Shown: in pieces, positions 16,738 through 24,992 of the stretch
How the letters are laid out: each line of letters begins with the position of its first letter
How positions within the stretch are numbered: position 1 is the stretch's first letter
Origin: Halorientalis regularis
Lineage (GTDB): Archaea > Halobacteriota > Halobacteria > Halobacteriales > Haloarculaceae
Length of the DNA: 64,000 nucleotides
Assembly: GCF_023698535.1 (NCBI RefSeq)
Contig: NZ_JALJCL010000002.1
Span: 124,001-188,000 of the forward strand
Direction of reading: 5' to 3'
The notes under the pieces: generated by a model
The model's database searches: none
Seen by the model: the letters and a program-made list of their open reading frames with translations, nothing else
Told to the model about the DNA's origin: nothing
Position numbers and translations under genes: made by a program

Positions 16738-17661
16738 TCAGTATCCCCGGAGCGTCTCGACACTGATCGGGACGTAGTGGTTGTCGCCCTCTATCGTCGG
16801 GCCGTCCGGTGAGACTCTGAGGTGGTATTGATGCTCCGCATCGACCGAGTACACCAGCGTGCCGCTGACTTCTTCACCGGGTTCGAGACGGATGTCGTTC
16901 TCGTAGATATGAAACACGTCGTTGTCGACGCCCGGGTCGTACCCGACGATATCCGCCCGGAAGCTCGGAGAGTACACGTCGTTGTGGTCTGCGGTGACGA
17001 GTGCGACGACGCCCCCGCTTCGCCCCTCGACCATGACCGAATCGTTGCCGACGTTCTCGAAGGTCACGGACACGAGAAGAAACACCTGGTCGGTGGGCGT
17101 CACGGGTGTCGAGTCCCCGACGGGGTCGGCACCCAGGAGCGCTCGCGCGCCGGTGACGTTGGCCCGGAGCTTCCCTTCTTGATGTGCGTTCACGACGAAC
17201 GACTCGTTCATCTCGTGGGTGACGTTCCCGCGCTCGGCAGGCTCGTTCAGCTCCGCGGCGACGAGCCACATCGAGGACGCCGCCGCGACGAGGACGACGA
17301 CTGCAACGACCGGCCCGCGGAGTTCGACGCCCCCGCGCCGTTGGAGTTGCGCCCGGAGCGGCGGGAGCGCGAGCAGGCCCGCGCCCACGGCGAGCGCGCC
17401 GGGGAGGGGTGACTTGAGCGCGGTGACGAGCCCGAACAGGAGCAAGAAGGCACTCACGATCCAGACCACGAGTCGCCGCGCGGAAACGTCGATCCGCAGT
17501 CGCCGTCGCGTCGGCGGGAAGACGTACAGCCCCAGCAACACGACGACGATACCGACCGGCGGTGCACTGATTAAAAAGAGCAGACCGAGTGCGAGCACCA
17601 GTAGTCCGCCGACGTATGCCAGCCGTCCTTTGAGATTCCAACGCACGGGCGAAGGTGGCAT
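16738..17661 (-). CDS. Membrane-anchored protein with extracellular beta domain
   Basis: 307 residues. Roughly the first 130 hold four to five hydrophobic helices (LAYVGGLLVLALGLLFLIS, VGIVVVLLGLYVF, LVVWIVSAFLLLFGLV, VVAVVVLVAAASSMWLVAA). The remainder looks like an exported beta-sandwich with several N-glycosylation sequons (NVTHEMNES, NVTGAR, NDS) and VSVTFENVGNDSV, the kind of phrase seen in DUF4352-like domains. Function unknown. Divergent from the phosphate permease. Confidence 0.7.
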   Translation of the reverse strand: MPPSPVRWNLKGRLAYVGGLLVLALGLLFLISAPPVGIVVVLLGLYVFPPTRRRLRIDVSARRLVVWIVSAFLLLFGLVTALKSPLPGALAVGAGLLALPPLRAQLQRRGGVELRGPVVAVVVLVAAASSMWLVAAELNEPAERGNVTHEMNESFVVNAHQEGKLRANVTGARALLGADPVGDSTPVTPTDQVFLLVSVTFENVGNDSVMVEGRSGGVVALVTADHNDVYSPSFRADIVGYDPGVDNDVFHIYENDIRLEPGEEVSGTLVYSVDAEHQYHLRVSPDGPTIEGDNHYVPISVETLRGY

Positions 17662-17810
17662 ATCCGGCGACTAAAAGCCTGTTACTCGGTATCTGTGCGT
17701 TCCGAGACGGCGAGCGGCCGTCGATTGCCCCGCTGTCGAGCCAGCGCTGGCCGTCGACAGACCGAAGACCCGGGGGATGGAACTCCACGTCACCGAGGGC
17801 GAATTTCAGC

Positions 17811-19058
17811 ATGGTGTCGGCACTCGTCGTCGTCGGCCTGCTCGTCGCAGCGTTCGTCGGCTACAACATCGGTGGCTCGTCGACCGGGGTCGCGTTCGGC
17901 CCGGCGGTCGGCAGTCGGATCGTGCGGAAGACCACTGCGGCGGCGCTTTTCACCCTCTTTGCATTCGTCGGGGCCTGGACCGTCGGGCGCAACGTCATCG
18001 ACACCATGAGCGACGGGATCGTCCCCGCCGCGCAGTTCTCACCGACGGCCAGCGTGGGCGTTCTCTTTTTTACCGGGCTCGCACTCCTGATCTCGAACAT
18101 CTATGGCGTCCCCGCTTCCACGTCGATGACCGCGGTCGGTGCCATCGTCGGGCTGGGGCTGGCGACCGGGACGCTCGACGCGGCACTGATGTTCACCATC
18201 GTCTCGGCGTGGATCGTCGCCCCCCTGATCGGCTTCGCCGTCGGTGCCGTCATCGGCCGCTATCTCTACCCCCATCTGGACGCCCGCCTCTCCTTTGGCC
18301 GGATGCGCGACCCGCTGCTCCGGATCGACCGATCCGGACCCGTCCCACGACCCGGACTCAACGAGAACGCCTCCCGGCGGGACCTGATCGGTGCCGCCCT
18401 CGTCCTCCTGATCGCCTGCTACATGGGCTTTTCCGCGGGGGCCTCGAACGCGGCCAACGCCGTCGCACCGCTGGTCGGCAACGGCTCGATCACCATGAAC
18501 CAGGGCATCCTGCTGGCGGTCGGAACTATCGGCCTCGGCGGGTTCACCATCGCCCGGCGGACACTGGCGACCGTCGGCGACGACATCACCGACCTGCCGA
18601 TCCTGGCGGCACTGATCGTCTCGCTCGTCGGCGCGACGATCATCACCGTCCTCTCGCAACTGGGCATCCCGGCGAGTCTCGCGGTGAGTACCACCTGCTG
18701 TATCATCGGGCTGGGCTGGGGTCGGGCCAGCCGGACCGCGACGCTGGCGGAACTGGCGACGCCGAAGCCCCCGGGCGAAGGGGAGACCGAACTGGCGACC
18801 GGCTCGCTGACCGCGTCACCGGCCGCCGAGGAAGGTGCCGGACCGACGGTCGGGGACCTCGCGACCGGCGAGGCCGAAGCACCCACGGGACCGCCAGAAG
18901 ATGTCGCGGTTCCCGGGATCGGGACAGAAGAACCCGAAGAAGTGACGGCCGAGAGCCTGTTCGATCCGGCGGCCACGGCCAGAATCGTCACGCTGTGGAT
19001 CCTCTCGCCCGTGCTGTCGGTCGTCGGCTCCTACCTCCTGTTCGCGCTCATTCTGTGA
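17811..19058 (+). CDS. Inorganic phosphate transporter, PiT family
   Basis: A 415-residue permease with about ten membrane helices. The PiT signature is duplicated: FVGYNIGGSSTGVAFGPAVG near the N-terminus and GFSAGASNAANAVAPLVG in the second half. PiT proteins move metal-phosphate with protons or, in halophiles, probably sodium. A long acidic loop lies before the last helix. The ATG at 17811 is the natural start as the helix follows at once. Followed 36 bases later by a universal stress protein gene, a common haloarchaeal pairing for transporters. Confidence 0.93.
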   Translation: MVSALVVVGLLVAAFVGYNIGGSSTGVAFGPAVGSRIVRKTTAAALFTLFAFVGAWTVGRNVIDTMSDGIVPAAQFSPTASVGVLFFTGLALLISNIYGVPASTSMTAVGAIVGLGLATGTLDAALMFTIVSAWIVAPLIGFAVGAVIGRYLYPHLDARLSFGRMRDPLLRIDRSGPVPRPGLNENASRRDLIGAALVLLIACYMGFSAGASNAANAVAPLVGNGSITMNQGILLAVGTIGLGGFTIARRTLATVGDDITDLPILAALIVSLVGATIITVLSQLGIPASLAVSTTCCIIGLGWGRASRTATLAELATPKPPGEGETELATGSLTASPAAEEGAGPTVGDLATGEAEAPTGPPEDVAVPGIGTEEPEEVTAESLFDPAATARIVTLWILSPVLSVVGSYLLFALIL

Positions 19059-19094
19059 CCCAACAGGTTTGTCGGCGTCCGTCGTAGGGCGAGT

Positions 19095-19508
19095 ATGCGC
19101 GTTCTCGTCCCGATGGACGACTCCGAGATGGCCGAACGGGCGCTCGAATACGCTCTCGACGTGTTCGACGACGCCGAGATCACCGTACTGACGGTCGTCG
19201 GCGAGCCGTCGATCATGTGGGGTGAGGCGGCGGCGATCGCGATCGCCGACGATATGCAGGAAGCAGCCGAGGAACACGGCCAGACGGTCGCGGACCGCGC
19301 CCACGAGATCGCGGCCGACCACGACGCCGAGGTGGACGTGACGGTTCTGACGGGTCATCCAGCGCGGGCGATCCTCGACGCCGCCGAGGACCACGACACG
19401 GTCGTCGTCGGGAGTCACGGCGGTTCCGTCGCGGACCGGCTGGTGATCGGGAACGTCGCCGAGAAAGTGTTCCGCCGAGCGCCGATTCCGGTGACAGTCG
19501 TCCGGTGA
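19095..19508 (+). CDS. Universal stress protein, UspA family
   Basis: A 137-residue single Usp domain beginning MRVLVPMDDSEMAERALEYAL and ending with the nucleotide-binding pattern VGSHGGSVADRLVIGNVAEK, which matches the G-x2-G-x9-G(S/T)-like loop of ATP-binding Usp proteins, although asparagine stands where S/T is usual. It follows the PiT gene closely and may modulate that permease; this is inference from position. Confidence 0.92.
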   Translation: MRVLVPMDDSEMAERALEYALDVFDDAEITVLTVVGEPSIMWGEAAAIAIADDMQEAAEEHGQTVADRAHEIAADHDAEVDVTVLTGHPARAILDAAEDHDTVVVGSHGGSVADRLVIGNVAEKVFRRAPIPVTVVR

Positions 19509-19527
19509 GCGTAATGGGACCGAACGC

Positions 19528-20874
19528 TCAGGACAGCAGTGTCGAACCGTCGAAGGCGGTCCGGTCGTACTCGATGTCGAGCAGGTCCATCAGCGTCGGG
19601 GTGATGTCCAGCAGGTCGGCGTCGTCGATGCGTGCGTCGGGGTCGTCGACGAACAGACAGGCGTTGTCGAAGCTGTGCATGCCGTTGCGCGGCCCCTTCC
19701 CGAAGACGTCGTCGTCGCCCTTGAACCCGGACTTGAGATCGAAGCCGTGGTTCGGGACGACCACGAGGTCGGGCGCGATGTCGTCGTGGTCGCCGCGGAA
19801 GGCGTCTTCCCGGGTGACCACGCGGTCGGCGACCTTCCGGCCGTCGGGGCCCTCCAGCGCTTCGAGTTCGGCTTTGAGTTCGTCCCGGACGGCCTCGTAC
19901 TCGTCCTCGGGGACGCTCCCGCGAGGTTCCCGGTCTTCGAGGTTGATGTAGAAGCGGCCGGGGATCAGCGAGTAGGCCGTGCTGTCCTCGGCGATGTCGC
20001 CCAGTTTGTCGTGATCGTCGTCCTCGTAGCTGAGCCAACCGTTCTGGGCGAGCCACTCGTTGCAGTGGACCTCGTAGTTCAGCGTGGTGAAGCCGTGGTC
20101 GGAGGCGACGACCATCGTCACGTCGTCGGGGAGCAGCTCGCGCATCTCGCCGAGGTACCGGTCGACTTTCCGGTAGAACTCGAGGAACTCCTCCTTGTAC
20201 TCGCCGTCGTTCTCGTAGTCCTCGAACAGGAAGTGGTTGACCCGGTCGGTCGTCATGTAGACGCCGAAAAACAGGTCCCAGTCGTCCTGCTCGATGTAGT
20301 TTTTGAACGCCTCGTGGTTGCGGTCGATGGTCTCGTGGGCGTCCGCGATGAAGTCGGACTTGTCGTCGTCGTGCCCGAGCTTGGCGTTGACGTCGATGCG
20401 GTAGTCGATGTCGTCGAGGTAGTCCCGGAGGTCGTCGGGGTAGGCCGCCTTGTCGATGCCGGGCGAGAGAAAGCCCGAGACCATCCGCTGCACGTCACGC
20501 TGGGGCGGGAACGTGACGGGGACGTTCATCACCGTCGCCTGCCGGTCGGCGTCGTGGACGCGGTCCCAGATCCGGGTGGCCTGTACGTCCCGACCCATCG
20601 GGACGTACGTGTCGTAGGACCCCACTTCCCGGTCCTGGAAGCCGTAGACGCCGGTCTCGCCGGGGTTGACGCCGGTCGTCAGCGACGGCCAACAGGCGCT
20701 CGATTCGGGGGGCACGATACTGTCGATGGCCCCCGCGCTACCCTCCTCCGCGAGTGCGGCGAGGTTCTCGAACTCGTCGAAATGCTCCGCGAGCATGCTG
20801 TACGGTACCCCGTCGATACCGAAGAAGGCAACACGGGGACCGTCGTCGCCACGAAGCCGGTCGAACAGACCCAT
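19528..20874 (-). CDS. Alkaline phosphatase-superfamily phosphodiesterase/pyrophosphatase
   Basis: A 448-residue metalloenzyme of the type I phosphodiesterase/nucleotide pyrophosphatase group. Visible metal and nucleophile segments: FFGIDGVPYSM, PPESSACWPSLTTGVNPGETG with the nucleophilic Ser/Thr region, VNHFLFEDY, and VVASDHGFTTLNYE. No signal peptide, so it is probably cytoplasmic, unlike many family members. The start is ATG 20874 (MGLFDRLRGD); the frame runs 54 codons further but that part is not coding-like. A 12-base palindrome lies at the promoter position upstream. Substrate unknown. Confidence 0.88.
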   Translation of the reverse strand: MGLFDRLRGDDGPRVAFFGIDGVPYSMLAEHFDEFENLAALAEEGSAGAIDSIVPPESSACWPSLTTGVNPGETGVYGFQDREVGSYDTYVPMGRDVQATRIWDRVHDADRQATVMNVPVTFPPQRDVQRMVSGFLSPGIDKAAYPDDLRDYLDDIDYRIDVNAKLGHDDDKSDFIADAHETIDRNHEAFKNYIEQDDWDLFFGVYMTTDRVNHFLFEDYENDGEYKEEFLEFYRKVDRYLGEMRELLPDDVTMVVASDHGFTTLNYEVHCNEWLAQNGWLSYEDDDHDKLGDIAEDSTAYSLIPGRFYINLEDREPRGSVPEDEYEAVRDELKAELEALEGPDGRKVADRVVTREDAFRGDHDDIAPDLVVVPNHGFDLKSGFKGDDDVFGKGPRNGMHSFDNACLFVDDPDARIDDADLLDITPTLMDLLDIEYDRTAFDGSTLLS

Positions 20875-20899
20875 ACCGCTCGTTACCGGGAGCGGGCAC

Positions 20900-20911
20900 A
20901 AGAAGCTTCTT
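20900..20911 (-). promoter_or_regulatory. 12-base palindrome at promoter position of the phosphatase gene
   Basis: AAGAAGCTTCTT is a perfect palindrome 26-37 bases before the start at 20874, where the TATA box of a leaderless gene would be. It could be an operator or only a chance feature of an A/T-rich promoter. Confidence 0.4.
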
Positions 20912-20960
20912 TTCGCGGTGGAATATCGGCGGCCGTCCGGGACACCGGCAAAACCTGTCC

Positions 20961-21065
20961 TTACTCCCGCTCGATGTCGTCGTCCGACGGCTCCTCGTTG
21001 GACTCGAAGTTCTCGGGGACCACCGTCACGTGACACATACCGACGGACTGTCGTTCGGTCGACAT
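20961..21065 (-). CDS. 34-residue small protein, unrecognised
   Basis: An ATG at 21065 opens a frame MSTERQSVGMCHVTVVPENF, continuing with an acidic tail (SNEEPSDDDIERE) to a TAA at 20961. A clear A/T-rich promoter (TAATTATTA on the minus strand) lies 29-37 bases upstream. The acidic composition and GC-ending codons look coding. An internal ATG (MCHVTVV) is an alternative start. It lies between the phosphatase and pyrophosphatase genes, all on the minus strand. No function can be given. Confidence 0.5.
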   Translation of the reverse strand: MSTERQSVGMCHVTVVPENFESNEEPSDDDIERE

Positions 21066-21358
21066 CACGTCCGAACGTACGACCGCGACACCCTAATAAT
21101 TACCCATAATCATAATACATCGGCGGACGGTCGGGCGATAACTGAGAGGTATCGGCGGGGTGTCAGGGGTCGCGTCGTCGGCGAGCCACGCAGGTCGGGA
21201 CGGGCCGAGAGCGACGGAGCCGTCGGCCGGTCGCCCGTTATCCCGGCATCCGTTGCCGGAATCTCGGGGGCAGCTGGCCGTCGAGGACCGGCCGGCGGGG
21301 AGAAACGATTCACACACTGCTCGTGGGCGGTCTGTGAACCGAAAATGGAGGGGTTCGG
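21066..21358. other. Intergenic region with strong A/T-rich promoter
   Basis: About 290 bases. The part at 21091-21120 is sharply A/T-rich in an otherwise GC-rich region and serves as promoter for the small minus-strand ORF. The rest, up to the pyrophosphatase stop, contains open frames of proline/arginine-rich shadow type only; I see no further gene. Confidence 0.5.
21094..21102 (-). promoter_or_regulatory. TATA box for the 34-residue ORF
   Basis: TAATTATTA on the minus strand, 29-37 bases before the ATG at 21065, is one of the strongest TATA-like elements in the window. Confidence 0.55.
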
Positions 21359-21889
21359 TTAGAAGTTCTCCTCGTAGAGGTCCATCGCGTGTTCGATGGC
21401 GTCTTTGGCGGCCTGCTTGTCCTCCCAGCCCTGCGTCTCGACTTCCTTGCCTTCCTCGAGGTTCTTGTAGGTCGCGAAGAACTCGTCGATCTCGTCGAGT
21501 TGCTGCTGGGGGATGTCCGAGAGGTTCTGGATGTGATCGAAGCGCGGGTCCTCGGTGGGGACGGCGATGACCTTGTCGTCTTGTTCGCCGTCGTCGTCCA
21601 TCTTCATCAGCGCGACCGGGCGGGCTTCGATGATACAGCCGGGGAACGTCTGGTCCTCGACGAGGACGAGCACGTCGAAGGGGTCCTCGTCGTCGTAGTA
21701 GGACTGCGGAATGAACCCGTAGTCGGAGGGGTAGTGGACGTTGCTGTGGAGGACCCGGTCCAGCACCACGCCGGGAACGTCCTTGTCGTACTCGTACTTG
21801 TTGCGCTCGCCTTTCAGGCACTCGACGACCGCGTAGATCTCTTCGGGCGGGTTCGGCCCAGTTTCGAGGTCGTTCCAGAGGTTCGTCAT
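21359..21889 (-). CDS. ppa: Inorganic pyrophosphatase, family I
   Basis: Hydrolyses pyrophosphate released by biosynthesis; cytoplasmic hexamer in archaeal relatives. 176 residues with the family I signature DDEDPFDVLVL, the segment KYEYDKD, HYPSDYGFIPQSYY, and MKMDDDGEQDDKVIAV. The ATG at 21889 begins MTNLWNDLETGPNPPE, the standard N-terminus; 45 upstream codons of the frame are rejected. A T-rich box (GTACTTTTTGG on the minus strand) sits about 30 bases upstream. Confidence 0.96.
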   Translation of the reverse strand: MTNLWNDLETGPNPPEEIYAVVECLKGERNKYEYDKDVPGVVLDRVLHSNVHYPSDYGFIPQSYYDDEDPFDVLVLVEDQTFPGCIIEARPVALMKMDDDGEQDDKVIAVPTEDPRFDHIQNLSDIPQQQLDEIDEFFATYKNLEEGKEVETQGWEDKQAAKDAIEHAMDLYEENF

Positions 21890-22207
21890 CACCTGCCCGT
21901 GCGACAGCGGGCCAAAAAGTACTTTCGTAATCCGTGTCCAACGGTAGACGAGCGCCGGTTCTCCATCGACGACCGAACCCGTCGCACGCGAGCGGACCCG
22001 TGTGGACCGGGTGTCCGTCATCACTGGCTTGTATCGTGCACTAATAAGAGATCAGACATGAGAATGCCTGAAACGCCCCACCAGCGTACAACAATATTCA
22101 TTCCGACACGAATCTGCAAGGAGAAATCACGCGACGCTGGCCTCGAATCCGGAGGAACTCCGTTCGAGTTAACAAGGGTTAAATGCCTTGATGACATTTA
22201 TCTAAGC
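21890..22207. other. Divergent promoter region between ppa and padR-type gene
   Basis: About 320 bases. Contains the ppa promoter at its left side and a relatively A/T-rich stretch (about 22025-22207) with the regulator promoter and two inverted repeats on the right. No gene is supported. Confidence 0.6.
22178..22199 (+). promoter_or_regulatory. TATA box and candidate PadR operator
   Basis: GGTTAAATG at 22178-22186 is a TATA-like box 22-30 bases before the ATG at 22208. Overlapping it, AAATGCC and GACATTT (22181-22187 and 22193-22199) form a 7-base inverted repeat with one mismatch and a 5-base spacer, close to the ATGT-N8-ACAT pattern known for PadR repressors. A second repeat TTAAC-AAGG-GTTAA spans 22169-22182. 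Autorepression is a reasonable inference. Confidence 0.5.
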
Positions 22208-22567
22208 ATGTCAGAGACACAAACTGTGGAGGCTGACCTGGAGGTCGCGCGCGAACTCACGGCGTTTCAGCGGAACATTCTGGTCATTCTGAGTGAGGAA
22301 CCCCGATACGGTCTCGCTATCAAGCGCGAACTCGAGACTTACTACGACTCGGAAGTCAATCACGGGCGGCTCTATCCCAACCTCGACGACCTCGTCGAGA
22401 TGGGCCTCGTCGAGAAGAGCGAACTCGACAAGCGGACCAACCAGTACTCGTTGACCGAGGCCGGTCACGACGTGCTCCTCGACCAGCTATCCTGGGTGTT
22501 CGGCCGCTTCGTCACGGACGACAGTCGCGCCGACGAGCTCGAAGCGCTCATCGACGAGCAGCGCTAG
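22208..22567 (+). CDS. PadR-family transcriptional regulator
   Basis: A 119-residue winged-helix protein. The N-terminal half has the PadR core (LTAFQRNILVILSEEPRYGLAIKRELE, then VNHGRLYPNLDDLVEMGLVEK and the wing RTNQYSLTEAG), and the C-terminal helix is short, as in the PadR-s2/s1 small groups. Ligand unknown. A candidate autoregulatory operator overlaps its promoter. Its TAG stop shares CTAG with the stop of the convergent gene at 22564. Confidence 0.88.
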   Translation: MSETQTVEADLEVARELTAFQRNILVILSEEPRYGLAIKRELETYYDSEVNHGRLYPNLDDLVEMGLVEKSELDKRTNQYSLTEAGHDVLLDQLSWVFGRFVTDDSRADELEALIDEQR

Positions 22568-23187
22568 ACGGAGTCAGCGACGTCGAGTGTGAGCGCGACC
22601 GAACGGTCGATTCGGTCACGCTGTTTCTCGCTCGGCCACGCGTTGCGCGGGAAGTACTCGGTTACGAACTCCTCTATTTGGTCGTCGGTCGCGGAGTCGA
22701 TGGGCTGGGCGTAGTGGTTGTGCATGAACTCCGCCAGCGCGGCGGCGTTCTCGCCGTGGACCGCGCCGTGTTCCTCGGCGACGGTCTCGGCGATTTGACG
22801 GTTGCGTTCCGCGACAGTGTCCCAGTCCTCGCTGTCACCGGGGCCATCAAGCGGTCGCTCGATGCCCCGGTCTACGTCCTCGACGGCGTCCATCTGGACC
22901 ACGCCGTCGTCGAGCCACTCCTCGGGGTGAAGCACCAGCGTGTCGTGGGCGTCGTCCTCGCGGACGCGGGCGGTGAACTCGTACTCGGCGAGCAGGTTGG
23001 CCCGTCGCTCCCGGTAGGCCGCCGCTTCCCCCTCGTCGACGGCCTCGCGTGCGAGCCGAGTCAGTCGTTCGACTTCGTCGAGTACGTCCTGTGGTACCTC
23101 GGCGGATTCGTCGGCCGCGTCGTCCCCCTGTTCGTCGTCCAGTCGCGCGACCGGCGCGTCCTCGGGGTCGGGTGTCTCGTCAGTCAT
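22564..23187 (-). CDS. rnhA operon protein, unknown function
   Basis: A 207-residue strongly acidic soluble protein, matching what is annotated in haloarchaea as rnhA operon protein (from memory DUF7108). The N-terminal 40 residues are disordered-looking (DEQGDDAADESAE); the remainder is helical with LTRLAREAVDEGEAAAYRERR and EEFVTEYFPRNAWPSEKQRD. No catalytic motif. It overlaps the end of rnhA by eight bases and must be co-translated with it. A link to RNase H function is inference from the conserved pairing. Confidence 0.82.
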   Translation of the reverse strand: MTDETPDPEDAPVARLDDEQGDDAADESAEVPQDVLDEVERLTRLAREAVDEGEAAAYRERRANLLAEYEFTARVREDDAHDTLVLHPEEWLDDGVVQMDAVEDVDRGIERPLDGPGDSEDWDTVAERNRQIAETVAEEHGAVHGENAAALAEFMHNHYAQPIDSATDDQIEEFVTEYFPRNAWPSEKQRDRIDRSVALTLDVADSV

Positions 23188-23773
23188 CGTCGAGTGCGTC
23201 GTTTGCAAGTTCGTCGGCGCGTTCGTTTATCTCCCGCGGTACGTGGGTCAGCGTCCAGTCGTCGAAGCGCGCCAGCAGTTCTCGGACCGTCACCCGGTGT
23301 TCGCGCAGTTGCGGGTCGTTGGCGTCGTACTCCCCGCGGACCTGCTTGACGATCAACTCGGAATCGCCCCGCACCTCCACGGTGTCGAACCCGAAGTCCC
23401 GGGCCACTTCCAGCGCCTTCGTCAGCGCCTCGTACTCGGCCTGATTGTTGGTGGCTCGGCCGATCCGCTCGCCGCCTTCGGTGACGATGCCGTCGTCCGT
23501 GACGACGACCCAGCCGACAGCCGCCGGCCCGGGATTGCCGCGGCAGGCCCCGTCGAAGTAGACGTGTGCACGGCCGCCCCCGTCCTGAAGGAGCGCCTCG
23601 ATGGCCTCGGGGGACTCCCCCTGCACGACGACCTTGTCGTCGTAGGCGACGGCCGTGGCACCCCCGTGGGTGGCCCGCCAGCACTCGTGCTCCGTGTTCC
23701 CTTCCTGCACGTCGACGCCGGCCTCGGCCAACCGCTCGCGGGCCTCGGCCACGTCACACTCGATGACCGGCAT
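23180..23773 (-). CDS. rnhA: Ribonuclease HI with N-terminal extension domain
   Basis: Cleaves RNA in RNA-DNA hybrids. 197 residues. The catalytic domain starts near residue 68 with YFDGACRGNPGPAAVGW (D74), followed by NNQAEYEAL (E113), VRGDSELIVKQV (D137) and EINERADELAN (D187), so all four acidic residues are present. Residues 1-66 form a separate small domain (EARERLAEAGVDVQEGNTEHECWRA is its start); this extra domain is seen in halobacterial RNase HI. Followed at once by its operon partner. Confidence 0.93.
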   Translation of the reverse strand: MPVIECDVAEARERLAEAGVDVQEGNTEHECWRATHGGATAVAYDDKVVVQGESPEAIEALLQDGGGRAHVYFDGACRGNPGPAAVGWVVVTDDGIVTEGGERIGRATNNQAEYEALTKALEVARDFGFDTVEVRGDSELIVKQVRGEYDANDPQLREHRVTVRELLARFDDWTLTHVPREINERADELANDALDDD

Positions 23774-23900
23774 CGAACTCCACTCACCAGTGCCCGGGCT
23801 TACCGTTTGTGGTCGCCGCCGAGCGGCGGCGAGCCTCCATCCGGTGCAGAAATAGCCGAAAGCAAGCGGTAACGGCCCGGAGAAAGTGTCTGACGCACGC

Positions 23901-23961
23901 AGTACGAACCATAAGATATTTGTCCAAGAGTTTAAGTCGTCACGTCGTACTACTATAAAAG
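23901..23961 (+). promoter_or_regulatory. Promoter region of the first TFB gene with inverted repeat
   Basis: AGTACGA (23901-23907) and TCGTACT (23945-23951) form a perfect 7-base inverted repeat around TTTAAGT (23931-23937), which is 29-35 bases before the ATG and fits as the TATA box. A second, stronger-looking TATAAAA at 23955-23961 is too close to the ATG to direct this transcript. Confidence 0.4.
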
Positions 23962-23965
23962 TGCG

Positions 23966-24931
23966 ATGACACGGTCCACCCGTCAGCGGGAGCGCGAGCG
24001 CGAGGCCGAGACCGAATCAACCGATCAGGAGGGGGTACGTGCCTGTCCGGAGTGTGACTCGGACAACCTGGTCAAGGACGCCGATCGCGGCGAACTGATA
24101 TGTGACGACTGTGGTCTGGTCGTCGAGGAGGAGAACATCGACCCTGGGCCGGAGTGGCGGGCGTTCAACCACCAGGAACGACAGGAGAAATCACGGGTCG
24201 GGGCCCCGACGACGAAGACGATGCACGACAAGGGGCTGACGACCACCATCGACTGGAAGGACAAAGACGCCTACGGGCGCTCGATCTCCTCGAAAAAACG
24301 GAGCCAGATGCATCGCCTGCGGAAGTGGCAGGAACGCATCCGGACCAAAGACGCCGGCGAACGGAACTTGCAGTTCGCTCTCTCGGAGATCGACCGCATG
24401 GCCTCCGCGCTCGGCGTGCCTCGGTCGGTCCGGGAGGTGGCCTCGGTCATCTATCGGCGGGCGCTGAGCGAGGACCTCATTCGGGGACGCTCCATCGAGG
24501 GCGTCGCCACGTCGGCGCTGTACGCGGCCTGCCGGAAGGAAGGCATCCCGCGGAGTCTCGAAGAGATTTCGGAAGTCTCCCGGGTCGAACGCAAAGAGAT
24601 CGGCCGAACCTACCGATACATCAGCCAGGAACTCGGCCTGGAGATGGAACCGGTCGACCCGAAAAAGTACGTCCCGCGCTTCTGTTCCGAACTCGATCTC
24701 AGCGAGGAAGTCCAGTCCAAGGCCAACGAGATCATCGAGACCACCGCCGAGAAGGGCCTGCTCTCGGGGAAATCGCCGACCGGTTACGCGGCCGCCGCCA
24801 TCTACGCCGCCTCCCTGCTCTGTAACGAAAAAAAGACCCAGCGGGAAGTGGCGGACGTGGCCCAGGTCACCGAGGTCACCATCCGGAACCGCTACCAGGA
24901 ACAGATCGAGGCGATGGGCATCCACAGCTAG
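23966..24931 (+). CDS. tfb: Transcription initiation factor IIB (TFB), first copy
   Basis: Bridges TBP-bound promoter DNA to RNA polymerase. 321 residues: N-terminal zinc ribbon (C27, C30, C46, C49), B-reader/linker region including [16 protein letters not shown], and two cyclin repeats (one from [15 protein letters not shown], the other from [17 protein letters not shown]) ending with the HTH segment [18 protein letters not shown]. Complete, so expected to be functional. Haloarchaea carry several TFB paralogues that set regulons; a second copy lies at 47313 in this window. Confidence 0.95.
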   Translation: MTRSTRQREREREAETESTDQEGVRACPECDSDNLVKDADRGELICDDCGLVVEEENIDPGPEWRAFNHQERQEKSRVGAPTTKTMHDKGLTTTIDWKDKDAYGRSISSKKRSQMHRLRKWQERIRTKDAGERNLQFALSEIDRMASALGVPRSVREVASVIYRRALSEDLIRGRSIEGVATSALYAACRKEGIPRSLEEISEVSRVERKEIGRTYRYISQELGLEMEPVDPKKYVPRFCSELDLSEEVQSKANEIIETTAEKGLLSGKSPTGYAAAAIYAASLLCNEKKTQREVADVAQVTEVTIRNRYQEQIEAMGIHS

Positions 24932-24992
24932 GGCGGCGTCCCAGCGCCCGGACGGGACAGATTCTTGGCACGGAGCCACCAAGGACAGACAG

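Noticed and set aside
23955-23961. TATAAAA as the TATA box of the first TFB gene
   Set aside because: Only 5-11 bases before the ATG; initiation would fall inside the ORF, and there is no later in-frame start before the zinc ribbon.
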